Assembly (NCBI RefSeq): GCF_002160145.1
Contig: NZ_NFKA01000006.1
Location: 1-64,000 of the forward strand
Source of the DNA: Gemmiger sp. An194
GTDB lineage: Bacteria; Bacillota; Clostridia; Oscillospirales; Ruminococcaceae
DNA length: 64,000 nt
Reading direction: 5' to 3'
The notes under the pieces were generated by a model. It made no database searches. It was not told the DNA's origin and saw only the letters and a program-made list of their open reading frames with translations. The position numbers were made by a program, and so were the translations under genes. Shown in pieces: positions 8,073 through 15,141 of this stretch (position 1 is the stretch's first letter; each line of letters opens with the position of its first letter).

Positions 8073-9389
8073 GTGCAGCGATTATCCAAACGGGACAGCT
8101 TCTTTGTGGGCCTGACCCTGTTTTCCATGTTTTTCGGGGCGGGCAACCTGATCTTCCCGCCCTTTCTGGGCGCGCAGGCGGGCACCGATACCTGGCCCGC
8201 CATGATCGGCTTTGCCATGAGCGCCATCGGTCTGCCCGTTCTGGGCGTGGTGGCGGTGGCCCAGTCCGGCGGTCTGCCGGTGCTGGCGGGCCGGGTGAGC
8301 AAACGGTTCGCCTGGCTGTTCACCCTGCTGATCTATGTGTCCATCGGGCCGGGGCTTGCCATTCCCCGCACCGCCAGCACCTCCTTCGAGATGGCGGTGA
8401 GCCCCTTCTGGCCGGACGCGCCCCTCTGGGTGCTGTGCGCCTATTCCTTCGTATTCTTCGCGGTGGCCATGCTGGTGGCCTTCAAGCCGGAAAAGCTCAC
8501 CGACCGGCTGGGCAAGGCGCTGGGACCCATTCTGCTGGTGCTGATCTTCGTCATGGTGGCAGGCTGCTTCGTGAACGCCCCCGGCGGCTACGGGGTGCCC
8601 AGCCGCAACTACACCGGAAACGTGGTGGCCCAGGGCTTTGTGGACGGCTACCAGACCATGGACACCATTGCCGCTTTGAACTTCGGCATCATCATCGCGC
8701 TGAACATCCAGAACCGGGGCGTGACCGATGAAAAATCGGTGGTGCGCCACACCATCCGTGCGGGCTGGATCGCCGGTGCGGTGCTGCTTGTGGTCTACTC
8801 GGCGCTGGCTCACATCGGCGCGGTGAGCGGCGGCAGCTTCGACAATTATTCCAACGGCGCGGGCGTGCTCACCAACCTGATGAGCTGGATGTACGGCCCG
8901 GCGGGCACCGCCCTGCTCGGCCTGATCTTCGTGATCGCCTGCCTGAACACCTGCATCGGTCTGTTCAGCTGCTGCAGCGAATATTTCAGCCTGCAGTGGC
9001 CCAAGATCCCTTACAGGGCCTGGGTGGTCATCTTCGCGGTGATCAGCTTCTTTGTTTCCATCGCCGGGCTGAACACCATCCTGGCCATCTCGGTGCCCAT
9101 CCTCAGCGCCATCTACCCGGTGGCCATCGTGCTCATCGCGCTGGGCCTCGCCCACCGCATCACCGGCAAGGCGCCTTTGTGCTACCCGGTGGCGGTGGCC
9201 TTCACCATTCTGATGAGCGTACCCGGCGCTCTGGTGCAGGCAAAGCTGCTGGGCGGCCCGGTGGCGGCCTTCTTCGAGGGCCTGCCCCTGTATACCGAGG
9301 GCCTTTACTGGCTGCTGCCCGCCGTTCTGGGCGGCGTGCTGGGCGCGCTGGCCAGCCTGCTGGGCATCGGCCGCCGCCGCAAACTCTGA
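8073..9389 (+). CDS. brnQ: Branched-chain amino acid:cation symporter
   Basis: The 438-residue membrane protein takes up leucine, isoleucine and valine with Na+ or H+. The LIVCS-family signature is clear at the N-terminus: KRDSFFVGLTLFSMFFGAG with NLIFPP after it. About 12 hydrophobic segments follow, and a short basic tail (GIGRRRKL) ends the chain. The start codon is GTG at 8073, preceded by AAGGAGG at good spacing. The gene is monocistronic, flanked by its own promoter and a strong terminator. Confidence 0.95.
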   Translation: MQRLSKRDSFFVGLTLFSMFFGAGNLIFPPFLGAQAGTDTWPAMIGFAMSAIGLPVLGVVAVAQSGGLPVLAGRVSKRFAWLFTLLIYVSIGPGLAIPRTASTSFEMAVSPFWPDAPLWVLCAYSFVFFAVAMLVAFKPEKLTDRLGKALGPILLVLIFVMVAGCFVNAPGGYGVPSRNYTGNVVAQGFVDGYQTMDTIAALNFGIIIALNIQNRGVTDEKSVVRHTIRAGWIAGAVLLVVYSALAHIGAVSGGSFDNYSNGAGVLTNLMSWMYGPAGTALLGLIFVIACLNTCIGLFSCCSEYFSLQWPKIPYRAWVVIFAVISFFVSIAGLNTILAISVPILSAIYPVAIVLIALGLAHRITGKAPLCYPVAVAFTILMSVPGALVQAKLLGGPVAAFFEGLPLYTEGLYWLLPAVLGGVLGALASLLGIGRRRKL

Positions 9390-9426
9390 TTTTCTTCTCT
9401 ATATGCATTTTCTCCCCAAGCATGCA

Positions 9427-9480
9427 CAAGGCCCCCGCGGGCAAACGGCTGTTCTGCCGCCCCGCGGGGGCCTTGTGTTT
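9427..9480. terminator. Bidirectional terminator between brnQ and patB
   Basis: A 15-bp stem (CAAGGCCCCCGCGGG with its complement ending at 9475) encloses an 18-base loop. T-rich sequence follows on the plus strand. The genes on either side converge on it. Confidence 0.75.
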
Positions 9481-9521
9481 TGTTTTGTATCTTAGATAAG
9501 AGAAAACGCCTTTGCCGCTGC

Positions 9522-10736
9522 TCAGTCGCTAAAGACATATCTGTCCAGCCGGTCGAAGGCCTCCTGAATCCGGGAAAGCGGCGAGGCCACATTCATCCGG
9601 ATATGGCAGGGCCCCTGGAAGGCGCGGCCGTCCTGCCAGCCGACGCCCACCGCCCAGCCGGCCTTCAGCACCTCATCCAGCGTGCGGCCGGTGCGCCTGC
9701 AGTATTCGGTCAGCTCCAGGAACAGCATGTAGGTTCCCTGGGGCATGGCGGCCCGCACGCCCTGATAATGGTCCCGGATGTGCTCACAGGCATAGCGGCA
9801 GTTGCCCTCCAGCACCTGCAGCAGCTCCGCCACCCATTCCTCGCCCTCCTGGCTGTAGGCGCCCAGCAGCGCATGCATGGAAAGCACGTTCATCTCGTTG
9901 TAATGGGTGGAGCGGCCCTCGCCGGTGACCCGGTCGCGCAGATACTGGTTGTAAATGATGTGATAGCTGCCGGTCAGACCCGCCAGATTGAAGGTTTTGG
10001 AGGGGGCATACACCGCCACCGTGTGCTCTCTTGCCCAGTCGTTCACCAGCAGGGTGGGGGTGTGCTTATGGCCGGTATACACAATGTCTGCCCAGATTTC
10101 GTCGCTGATCACCAGGCACTGGTTCTTTTCAAACACCTCCATGGCCTTTTCCAGCTCCCAGCGCTCCCATACCCGGCCCGCCGGGTTGTGGGGCGAGCAG
10201 AAGATGGCCAGATGAATCCGGTTCTCCCGCAGCTTCCGGTCCATGTCCTCGTAATCCATCCGCCATATTCCCTGCGCATCCTGCGCAAGGGGGCTGTACA
10301 CCGGCACCCGCCCCAGCATATCCACATCCGCCTTGAAGCCCACATAGACCGGGCTGTGCAGAAGAATTCTGTCGCCGGGGGCGGACAGGGTCTTCACCGC
10401 GCTGGTCACGCAGCCGTGCACCCCGTTTTCATAGCCGATGTATTCCTTTTTCAGATCGGCGAAGCTGTTGCGGCGGGTCCGCCAGCTTATGATTTTGGAA
10501 AAGTATTCCTCCCGGGGCTGAAAATAGCCGTACAGCCCATGCTGCGCCCGCCGGATGATGGCCTCCGGCACCGCCGGGCAGGTGGCAAAGTTCATATCCG
10601 CCACCCACATGGGAATGGCATCAAAGCCCTCCGCCGGGGCCTCCGGCTCACTGCCCCAGTATTTCTGGCCGATGCCCTCGACGGCGGTTGCATCAAAGCC
10701 CCGCCGGTCGATGATGGAGGTAAAATCGTATTTCAT
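9522..10736 (-). CDS. patB: MalY/PatB-family aminotransferase-fold cystathionine beta-lyase
   Basis: The 404-residue PLP enzyme has the PatB/MalY hallmarks: IPMWVADMNF (41-50), SPHNPAGR (181-188), SDEIWAD (211-217) and the PLP lysine Lys247 in APSKTFNLAG. Members cleave cystathionine or other cysteine-S conjugates to thiols, pyruvate and ammonia, so a role in sulfur amino acid turnover is likely. The substrate is not certain. It follows marR after a 38-bp gap in the same direction, so the MarR protein is the obvious candidate regulator. The symbol is by family only. Confidence 0.85.
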   Translation of the reverse strand: MKYDFTSIIDRRGFDATAVEGIGQKYWGSEPEAPAEGFDAIPMWVADMNFATCPAVPEAIIRRAQHGLYGYFQPREEYFSKIISWRTRRNSFADLKKEYIGYENGVHGCVTSAVKTLSAPGDRILLHSPVYVGFKADVDMLGRVPVYSPLAQDAQGIWRMDYEDMDRKLRENRIHLAIFCSPHNPAGRVWERWELEKAMEVFEKNQCLVISDEIWADIVYTGHKHTPTLLVNDWAREHTVAVYAPSKTFNLAGLTGSYHIIYNQYLRDRVTGEGRSTHYNEMNVLSMHALLGAYSQEGEEWVAELLQVLEGNCRYACEHIRDHYQGVRAAMPQGTYMLFLELTEYCRRTGRTLDEVLKAGWAVGVGWQDGRAFQGPCHIRMNVASPLSRIQEAFDRLDRYVFSD

Positions 10737-10774
10737 TGCACTCGTCTCCTTTTCCGCGCAAAGGGTGCCTGCTT

Positions 10775-11260
10775 TCAGGCAAACACCTCCCGGCTGCGGC
10801 GCACATCATCGGCATAGGCCTCGTTGATGCGCTGCTGCACCCGCAGATAAAGCGCCAGCTCCTCCTCGGTGAACTCGGCCAGCCGGTCAAAGGTTCGCTG
10901 CTGGCAGTCGGCGCTGAAGGCGGCGTGGTCCCGGTACAGGGCCTGACCGCTCTCGGTCAGCTGCAGCTTGTACTGGCGGTTGTTGGCGGTGTTGCGCAGC
11001 TGCTCCACCAGCCCCTTCTCCCGCAGCTTGCGCAGGGTCTGCGAGCAGGCGCTGGGGGTCTTGCGCAGAATAACGGCCAGGTCCGCCGCGGTGATGTCCG
11101 GGTACTGGGCGATCAGGTCGATCATATGGGCCTGGGCCTGATACAGCATGCACGCACCGTACCGGTGGGGCATGGCGTCGTATTCACACATCAGATCGTA
11201 GGCCTGGTTCTGCTGGTTCCAGATCTGCTCCAGCAATTCGCGGCGCTTTTCGTCGTTCAC
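10775..11260 (-). CDS. MarR family transcriptional regulator
   Basis: The 161-residue protein shows a winged-helix core: DITAADLAVILRKTPSACSQTLRKLREKGLV is the helix-turn-helix, listed here in pieces DITAADLAVILRK and TPSACSQTLRKLREKGLV, followed by the wing QLTESGQALY. MarR dimers usually repress nearby genes until a ligand binds. The GTG at 11260 is preferred over an upstream GTG at 11293 because GGGAGG lies 9 bp before it. It sits between tcdA and patB on the same strand and probably controls patB. The ligand is unknown. Confidence 0.85.
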   Translation of the reverse strand: MNDEKRRELLEQIWNQQNQAYDLMCEYDAMPHRYGACMLYQAQAHMIDLIAQYPDITAADLAVILRKTPSACSQTLRKLREKGLVEQLRNTANNRQYKLQLTESGQALYRDHAAFSADCQQRTFDRLAEFTEEELALYLRVQQRINEAYADDVRRSREVFA

Positions 11261-11300
11261 AGCCGTGTTCCTCCCGTCTTGTTTTGCCTGCACCGAGCCC

Positions 11301-12050
11301 TCAGGGCTGGCCGGTCAGGTCCCGCACCACCTTGCCCGCGATGATCAGCCCCGCCGCACCCGGCACAAAGCTCACGCTGCCGGGGGTCTGCTTTTTGGGG
11401 TTTCCCTGCCGCACCGCAGCGCCCGGCACCTCGGCCGGGCCGTCCAGCTGCTTCGGAGTGAGGGCAGGCTCGGTGGAATACACCACCGGAATGTTTTTGT
11501 AGCCTCTTGCCCGGCACTCCCGGCGCATCACCCGGGCCAGGGGGCAGGCGGTGGTCTTTTCAATGGTGGTCAGCTCCAGCAGCTCCGGGTGCAGCTTGTT
11601 GCCGGTGCCCATGCTGGAGATCACCGGCACTCCGGCGGCCAGCGCCCGGCCGATGATCTCCAGCTTGGCGGTCACGGTGTCCACCGCGTCCACCACATAG
11701 CTGGCCCCCTCGAAGGGGATCTGGTCGGCGGTGTCCGGCATATAGAACAGGGCGAGGGCCTGGACCCGGCAGTCCGGGTTGATGGCCCGGATGCGCTGGG
11801 CGGCCACCTCCACCTTGCTGCGGCCCACCGTGTCGGTGAGGGCGATCAGCTGGCGGTTGCGGTTGGAGTCGGCAATGGTGTCGTCGTCCACCAGGGTCAG
11901 ACGGCCCACGCCTGCCCGGGCCAGGGCCTCGGCCACGTAGCCGCCCACGCCGCCTACGCCGAACAGAATCACGTGGGCGGCGTGCAGGGCGTTTACGCCC
12001 TCCTCGCCAAGCAGAAGGGCGGTGCGCCGTTCAAAGGGTGCGATGCTCAT
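11301..12050 (-). CDS. tcdA: tRNA threonylcarbamoyladenosine dehydratase
   Basis: The 249-residue E1-like (ThiF/MoeB superfamily) protein activates the threonylcarbamoyl group of t6A37 in tRNA with ATP to form the cyclic ct6A. The Rossmann ATP-binding motif GVGGVGGYVAEALARAG and the acidic-strand LVDDDTIADSNRNRQ are canonical for TcdA/CsdL. The start at 12050 follows AAGGAGAA, and sequence upstream of it in frame is terminator and galM tail. The stop lies 40 bp before the marR start. Length is typical. Confidence 0.9.
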   Translation of the reverse strand: MSIAPFERRTALLLGEEGVNALHAAHVILFGVGGVGGYVAEALARAGVGRLTLVDDDTIADSNRNRQLIALTDTVGRSKVEVAAQRIRAINPDCRVQALALFYMPDTADQIPFEGASYVVDAVDTVTAKLEIIGRALAAGVPVISSMGTGNKLHPELLELTTIEKTTACPLARVMRRECRARGYKNIPVVYSTEPALTPKQLDGPAEVPGAAVRQGNPKKQTPGSVSFVPGAAGLIIAGKVVRDLTGQP

Positions 12051-12087
12051 GGGTCTTGGTTCTCCTTTTTTGGGGTATCGTTTGGAT

Positions 12088-12121
12088 GAAAAAGGGGCCG
12101 GGGGCAGCTTCCCCCCGGCCC
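12088..12121 (-). terminator. Terminator of the aldose epimerase gene
   Basis: On the minus strand the GC stem GGCCGGGGG...CCCCCGGCC is followed by CCTTTTTCATC. It lies 10 bp after the galM-like stop and just before the tcdA ribosome site. Confidence 0.75.
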
Positions 12122-12130
12122 GGCGCTCGC

Positions 12131-13018
12131 TCAGCGCTCGAAGGTCATGTTCAGATCGGTGCTCCAGCTCTCGCCCGCGGCCAGGGCGGCGGCGCAGGGC
12201 TTCTCGTTCCAGTCCCCGCCGAAGGTCTCGGTATCCGGCAGGCTGTGCCAGGGCTCGATGCACACAAAGTGCAGGTTCGGGTTGCCGGGCGCGCTCCAGA
12301 TCAGGGTGTAGGCAAAGCCCTCCAGGCCAACGGTGACGCGGCGGCCAGTGTCCTTCTCCACCACGCTCAGGGTCTTGGCGGTCAGCTGGCTCATGCAGGT
12401 GGAATCGTGGTCGAACATCCGGTCGTCCATGGGGATGACGGCGCTGTTCTCCATCAGCACACGGATCTCGCCGGTGACCAGGCCGCTGGTGGCGCCGGTC
12501 TCGATGACCACGGGGGTCTGGGGGGTATCGAAGCGCAGCTCGTAGTCGGCGGTGGTGTGCTTGTCGTCAAAGGGCAGCGCGAAGCCCGGGTGGAAGCCGA
12601 AGCCGAAGCGCAGCTCTTTGTCGCCGGTGTTGGTCACGGCGATGGTCTGGCGCAGGGTGCGGCCGGTCAGGGTGAAGGTGCTCTCCAGGGCGAAGTCCCG
12701 GGGCAGCTTCTTGCGGGTTTCCTCATTAGAGCGCAGCACAAAGCGCATCACACCGTTTTCGGCGCTCACGAACTCGTGCTCGAAATCCCGGCCGAAGCCG
12801 TGCTGGCCGCCCTCGTAGGTCTCGCCGTCCAGGGTGTAGCGGCCGCCGCTGAGCTTGCCGCAGTAGGGGAACAAGATGGGTGCGCGGCGGGGCCACACAT
12901 CCTTCTGGCCGTCCCACATCATCTCGGCGCCGGTGGCCTTGTCCACCACGCTCATCAGCTCAGCACCCTTGGACTCCACGGTGACGGTCAAAAATTCATT
13001 TTCAATGGTATGCTGCAT
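12131..13018 (-). CDS. Aldose 1-epimerase family protein (LacX/GalM-like)
   Basis: The 295-residue protein has the galactose-mutarotase fold pattern of the LacX subgroup: ENEFLTVTVESKGAEL at the start, WPRRAPILFPYCGKL, the His in GGQHGFGRDFEHEF near residue 83, and FGFHPGFALPF with the second His. It probably interconverts alpha and beta sugar anomers, perhaps phosphorylated ones. The start follows GAAAGGGG. A defined promoter with an inverted repeat downstream suggests sugar-responsive control. No sugar operon is adjacent. Confidence 0.9.
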   Translation of the reverse strand: MQHTIENEFLTVTVESKGAELMSVVDKATGAEMMWDGQKDVWPRRAPILFPYCGKLSGGRYTLDGETYEGGQHGFGRDFEHEFVSAENGVMRFVLRSNEETRKKLPRDFALESTFTLTGRTLRQTIAVTNTGDKELRFGFGFHPGFALPFDDKHTTADYELRFDTPQTPVVIETGATSGLVTGEIRVLMENSAVIPMDDRMFDHDSTCMSQLTAKTLSVVEKDTGRRVTVGLEGFAYTLIWSAPGNPNLHFVCIEPWHSLPDTETFGGDWNEKPCAAALAAGESWSTDLNMTFER

Positions 13019-13041
13019 AAAAACGCTGCCCCTTTCTTTTT

Positions 13042-13056
13042 GGTAAAGACGTTACC
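13042..13056 (-). promoter_or_regulatory. Inverted repeat overlapping the galM-like transcription start
   Basis: GGTAA-N5-TTACC starts 4 bp beyond the -10 box and covers the expected start site. That is a classical repressor position. The regulator is unknown. Confidence 0.45.
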
Positions 13057-13059
13057 TAA

Positions 13060-13088
13060 AGTATAGTACACCCGGGGGAAAATTCCAA
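13060..13088 (-). promoter_or_regulatory. Promoter of the aldose epimerase gene
   Basis: On the minus strand TTGGAA (13083-13088) and TATACT (13060-13065) are 17 bp apart. Confidence 0.7.
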
Positions 13089-13192
13089 GAGTGTCGATTG
13101 GCACGTTTGCGGAATATTCTGGAACCAGAGCGGACGGCACACACGCACCCGCCCGCACGCCAAATACCAACCAACGAAAGGAGTTTTGTCCC

Positions 13193-13825
13193 ATGATGAA
13201 CGGCTGCCTTTTGGTGCAGAGCTACGCCGCCCGCCAGAGCGCCCCGGTGCCGGGCGTGACCGTGACGGTGCGCGGCGAGGGCCATGCACCCGTAACCGTG
13301 ACCACCGATGAAACCGGCACCGCGCCGGTGATCACACTGCCCGCGCCGGATAAGGCGCTCAGCCTGGACGAAGCCAACACCCAACAGCCCTACAGCGTGT
13401 GGGAGGTCACCGCTGAGAAGGAGGGCTACCAGACCGTGACCATGCAGGGGGTGCAGGTGTTCGCCTGCCAGACCGCCCTGATCCTGCTGGAGATGCTGCC
13501 TGCCCAGCGGCTGGGCGGGCCCCAGCCAAAGCCGGAAAGCTTCGACATTCCGGCCCACTCCCTCTACCGGCCCGAGGGCCCCTCCAGCGTGGCCCCGGCG
13601 GCGAACTGCCCGGCCCCGCTGGTGCTGGCCACCCCCATCGTGCCCACCACCATCACGGTGCACCTGGGCAAGCCCAAGGAGAGCGCCCGCAACGTGACGG
13701 TGAGCTTTCGGCACTACATCGCCAACGTGGCCTCCAGCGAGGTCTACCCCACCTGGCCGGGCGTGACCAAACCCGCGGCGGCGTTTGCCAAACAACGGAT
13801 TTTTCCGGCGGATGTGGTATACTAG
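13193..13825 (+). CDS. SleC-like spore cortex lytic enzyme, N-terminal segment (interrupted gene)
   Basis: The start at 13193 follows AAAGGAG. Residues 1-110 form a beta-rich, carboxypeptidase-regulatory-like domain (GCLLVQSYAARQSAPVPGVTVTV...). Residues 160-189 are the first part of a SpoIID/LytB-type domain: ITVHLGKP, then HYIANVASSEVYPTWP. The Glu at residue 183 aligns with the catalytic Glu of the SpoIID family (ASEMP motif). Native sequence stops at Pro189 (codon 13757-13759). The last 21 residues are read from the inserted element. The missing part begins in frame at 21626, and joining the two at the 9-bp repeat gives an 873-residue protein. As it stands the product is a 210-residue fragment without a complete catalytic domain. 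It is one half of an intact split gene, not a decayed one, since neither half contains a frameshift. Confidence 0.9.
   Translation: MMNGCLLVQSYAARQSAPVPGVTVTVRGEGHAPVTVTTDETGTAPVITLPAPDKALSLDEANTQQPYSVWEVTAEKEGYQTVTMQGVQVFACQTALILLEMLPAQRLGGPQPKPESFDIPAHSLYRPEGPSSVAPAANCPAPLVLATPIVPTTITVHLGKPKESARNVTVSFRHYIANVASSEVYPTWPGVTKPAAAFAKQRIFPADVVY
13752..13777 (+). repeat. Left attachment site of the intervening element
   Basis: It consists of the 9-bp core CCTGGCCGG (13752-13760) and directly after it the 17-bp arm GCGTGACCAAACCCGCG (13761-13777). In the circularised element the two ends form 20-bp perfect arms around the centre CCTGGC. The TG in the middle is non-palindromic, as expected for a serine integrase crossover. 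Confidence 0.88.
13783..13823 (+). promoter_or_regulatory. Bile salt hydrolase promoter with shared activator-type motif
   Basis: The extended -10 TGGTATACT ends at 13823 (TATACT 13818-13823) with no good -35. The 16-bp motif GTTTGCCAAACAACGG (13783-13798), found inverted upstream of the oleate hydratase gene, is centred near -40. That is the class II activator position of Crp/Fnr-type proteins. Confidence 0.65.
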
Positions 13826-13879
13826 CCTTAACGAAACATTCCCCCAAGACCGCGGCACCGCCGCAAGGAGACTACTCTT

Positions 13880-14854
13880 ATGTGCACAAGCATTGCTTTT
13901 TCCGCCCCCTATCCCCTGTTCGGCCGTAATCTGGACCTGGAAACGCCCTTCGGCCAGCAGGTGGTGGCCACCCCCCGCTCCTTCGCCTTCCATTTTCACC
14001 GCCGCCCGTCGATGCCTCACCATCTGGGCATGATCGGCATGGCCACCGTGGCCGGGGGTGTGCCCCTGTATGCCGAGGCCATGAATGAGGCCGGGCTGTA
14101 CATGGCCGGGCTGAACTTCTCCGGCAACGCCTACTACACCCCCGCCGACCAGGCCGCGCCGGACGCGGTGGCTCCCTATGAGCTGATCCCGCTGGTGCTG
14201 GGCAGCTGCCGCACCCTGAAGGAGGCCCGGGAAATGCTCACCGGCATCGACCTGCTGGGCATCCCCTTCGCGCCGGGCTATCCGCTGGCCCCGCTGCACT
14301 GGCACATTGCCGACGGCACCGGTTCGCTGGTGATGGAGGTCACCGCCGAGGGCTCCCGCCTGTACGAGGACCCGGTGGGCGTGCTCACCAACAACCCGCC
14401 CTTCCCGGTGCAGCTGGCCAACCTGACCGGCTACCAGACCCTTTCCGCCGCGCCGCCGGAAAACCGCTTCGCCCCCGGCCTTGCCCTCACTCCCTACGGC
14501 CAGGGCATGGGCGCCATCGGCCTGCCGGGCGACTGCTCCCCCATGAGCCGGTTCGTGCGGGCAGCCTTTCTGAAGGGCAACTCCATCCACACCACCGGCG
14601 ACGACGCGGTGAACCAGTTCTTCCACATTCTGGACGCGGTGGCCATGGTGCGGGGCAGCGTGATGACCCCGGAGGGCAAGCCGGACCTGACCCTCTACTC
14701 CTGCTGCGCTGACCCGGCCCGGGGCGTGTACTACTTCAAGACCTACGACAACAGCCGCATCCACGCGGTAAGCCTGCTGCGGGCCCCGCTGGAGGCAAGC
14801 ACCCTCTGCTGCTGGCCGCTGCCTGGCGGCCACGGCTTCGAAGCCCTGAACTGA
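13880..14854 (+). CDS. bsh: Choloylglycine hydrolase family protein (bile salt hydrolase)
   Basis: The 324-residue Ntn hydrolase splits the amide bond of conjugated bile salts, releasing glycine or taurine. Removal of Met1 exposes the nucleophile Cys2 (MCTS). Other active-site residues are in place: Arg16 and Asp19 in FGRNLDLE, Asn79 in AGLNFSGN, the Asn pair in VLTNNPPF, and Arg in CSPMSRFVRAAF. The GLPGDCSPMSR context fits bile salt hydrolase better than penicillin V acylase, but substrate choice is not proven. There is no signal peptide. The start follows AAGGAG. It is the first cargo gene of the element, read from its own promoter just inside the left arm and closed by a terminator. Confidence 0.9.
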   Translation: MCTSIAFSAPYPLFGRNLDLETPFGQQVVATPRSFAFHFHRRPSMPHHLGMIGMATVAGGVPLYAEAMNEAGLYMAGLNFSGNAYYTPADQAAPDAVAPYELIPLVLGSCRTLKEAREMLTGIDLLGIPFAPGYPLAPLHWHIADGTGSLVMEVTAEGSRLYEDPVGVLTNNPPFPVQLANLTGYQTLSAAPPENRFAPGLALTPYGQGMGAIGLPGDCSPMSRFVRAAFLKGNSIHTTGDDAVNQFFHILDAVAMVRGSVMTPEGKPDLTLYSCCADPARGVYYFKTYDNSRIHAVSLLRAPLEASTLCCWPLPGGHGFEALN

Positions 14855-14866
14855 ATTCTTCCCTTT

Positions 14867-14900
14867 TCCCCCTGGCCTTCGGGTCAGGGGGATTTTTTCC
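14867..14900 (+). terminator. Terminator of the bile salt hydrolase gene
   Basis: The stem TCCCCCTG...CAGGGGGA with an inner GC pair is followed by TTTTTTCCTTTT, about 15 bp after the stop. Confidence 0.75.
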
Positions 14901-14931
14901 TTTTCCTCCTTTTTTTGCCGCAAACGCAAAA

Positions 14932-14975
14932 CCGTTGTTTGGCAAACCGTTTCCCGCCCGGATTCAGCGTATGAT
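14932..14975 (+). promoter_or_regulatory. Oleate hydratase promoter with shared activator-type motif
   Basis: CCGTTGTTTGGCAAAC (14932-14947) is the exact reverse complement of the 16-bp motif at 13783-13798. A -10-like TATGAT lies at 14970-14975, so the motif is centred near -42. No -35 hexamer is recognisable, which fits activator dependence. About 165 nt separate this -10 from the start codon. Confidence 0.6.
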
Positions 14976-15141
14976 GAATACAGGTCAAAGGCGATGCGCC
15001 TTGCCGGTTTTCCCTTTCTTGCAAACGCTGTGTGCTGCTGCAAACGGGCAAGCAGGCCCGGGTCCTCCCGCTTTTTGTACCATCCATTTTCTTTTTATCG
15101 CCGGGCAGGGTAGCGCCCCCCCGGCACAGGAGGTATTTTTT

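Noticed and set aside
10775-11293. Longer marR start at GTG 11293
   Set aside because: It lacks a ribosome site, whereas the inner GTG at 11260 has GGGAGG at good spacing.
13091-13192. N-terminal extension of the cortex enzyme from ATG-like codon at 13091
   Set aside because: The extension has no ribosome site and no domain similarity. AAAGGAG points to 13193.
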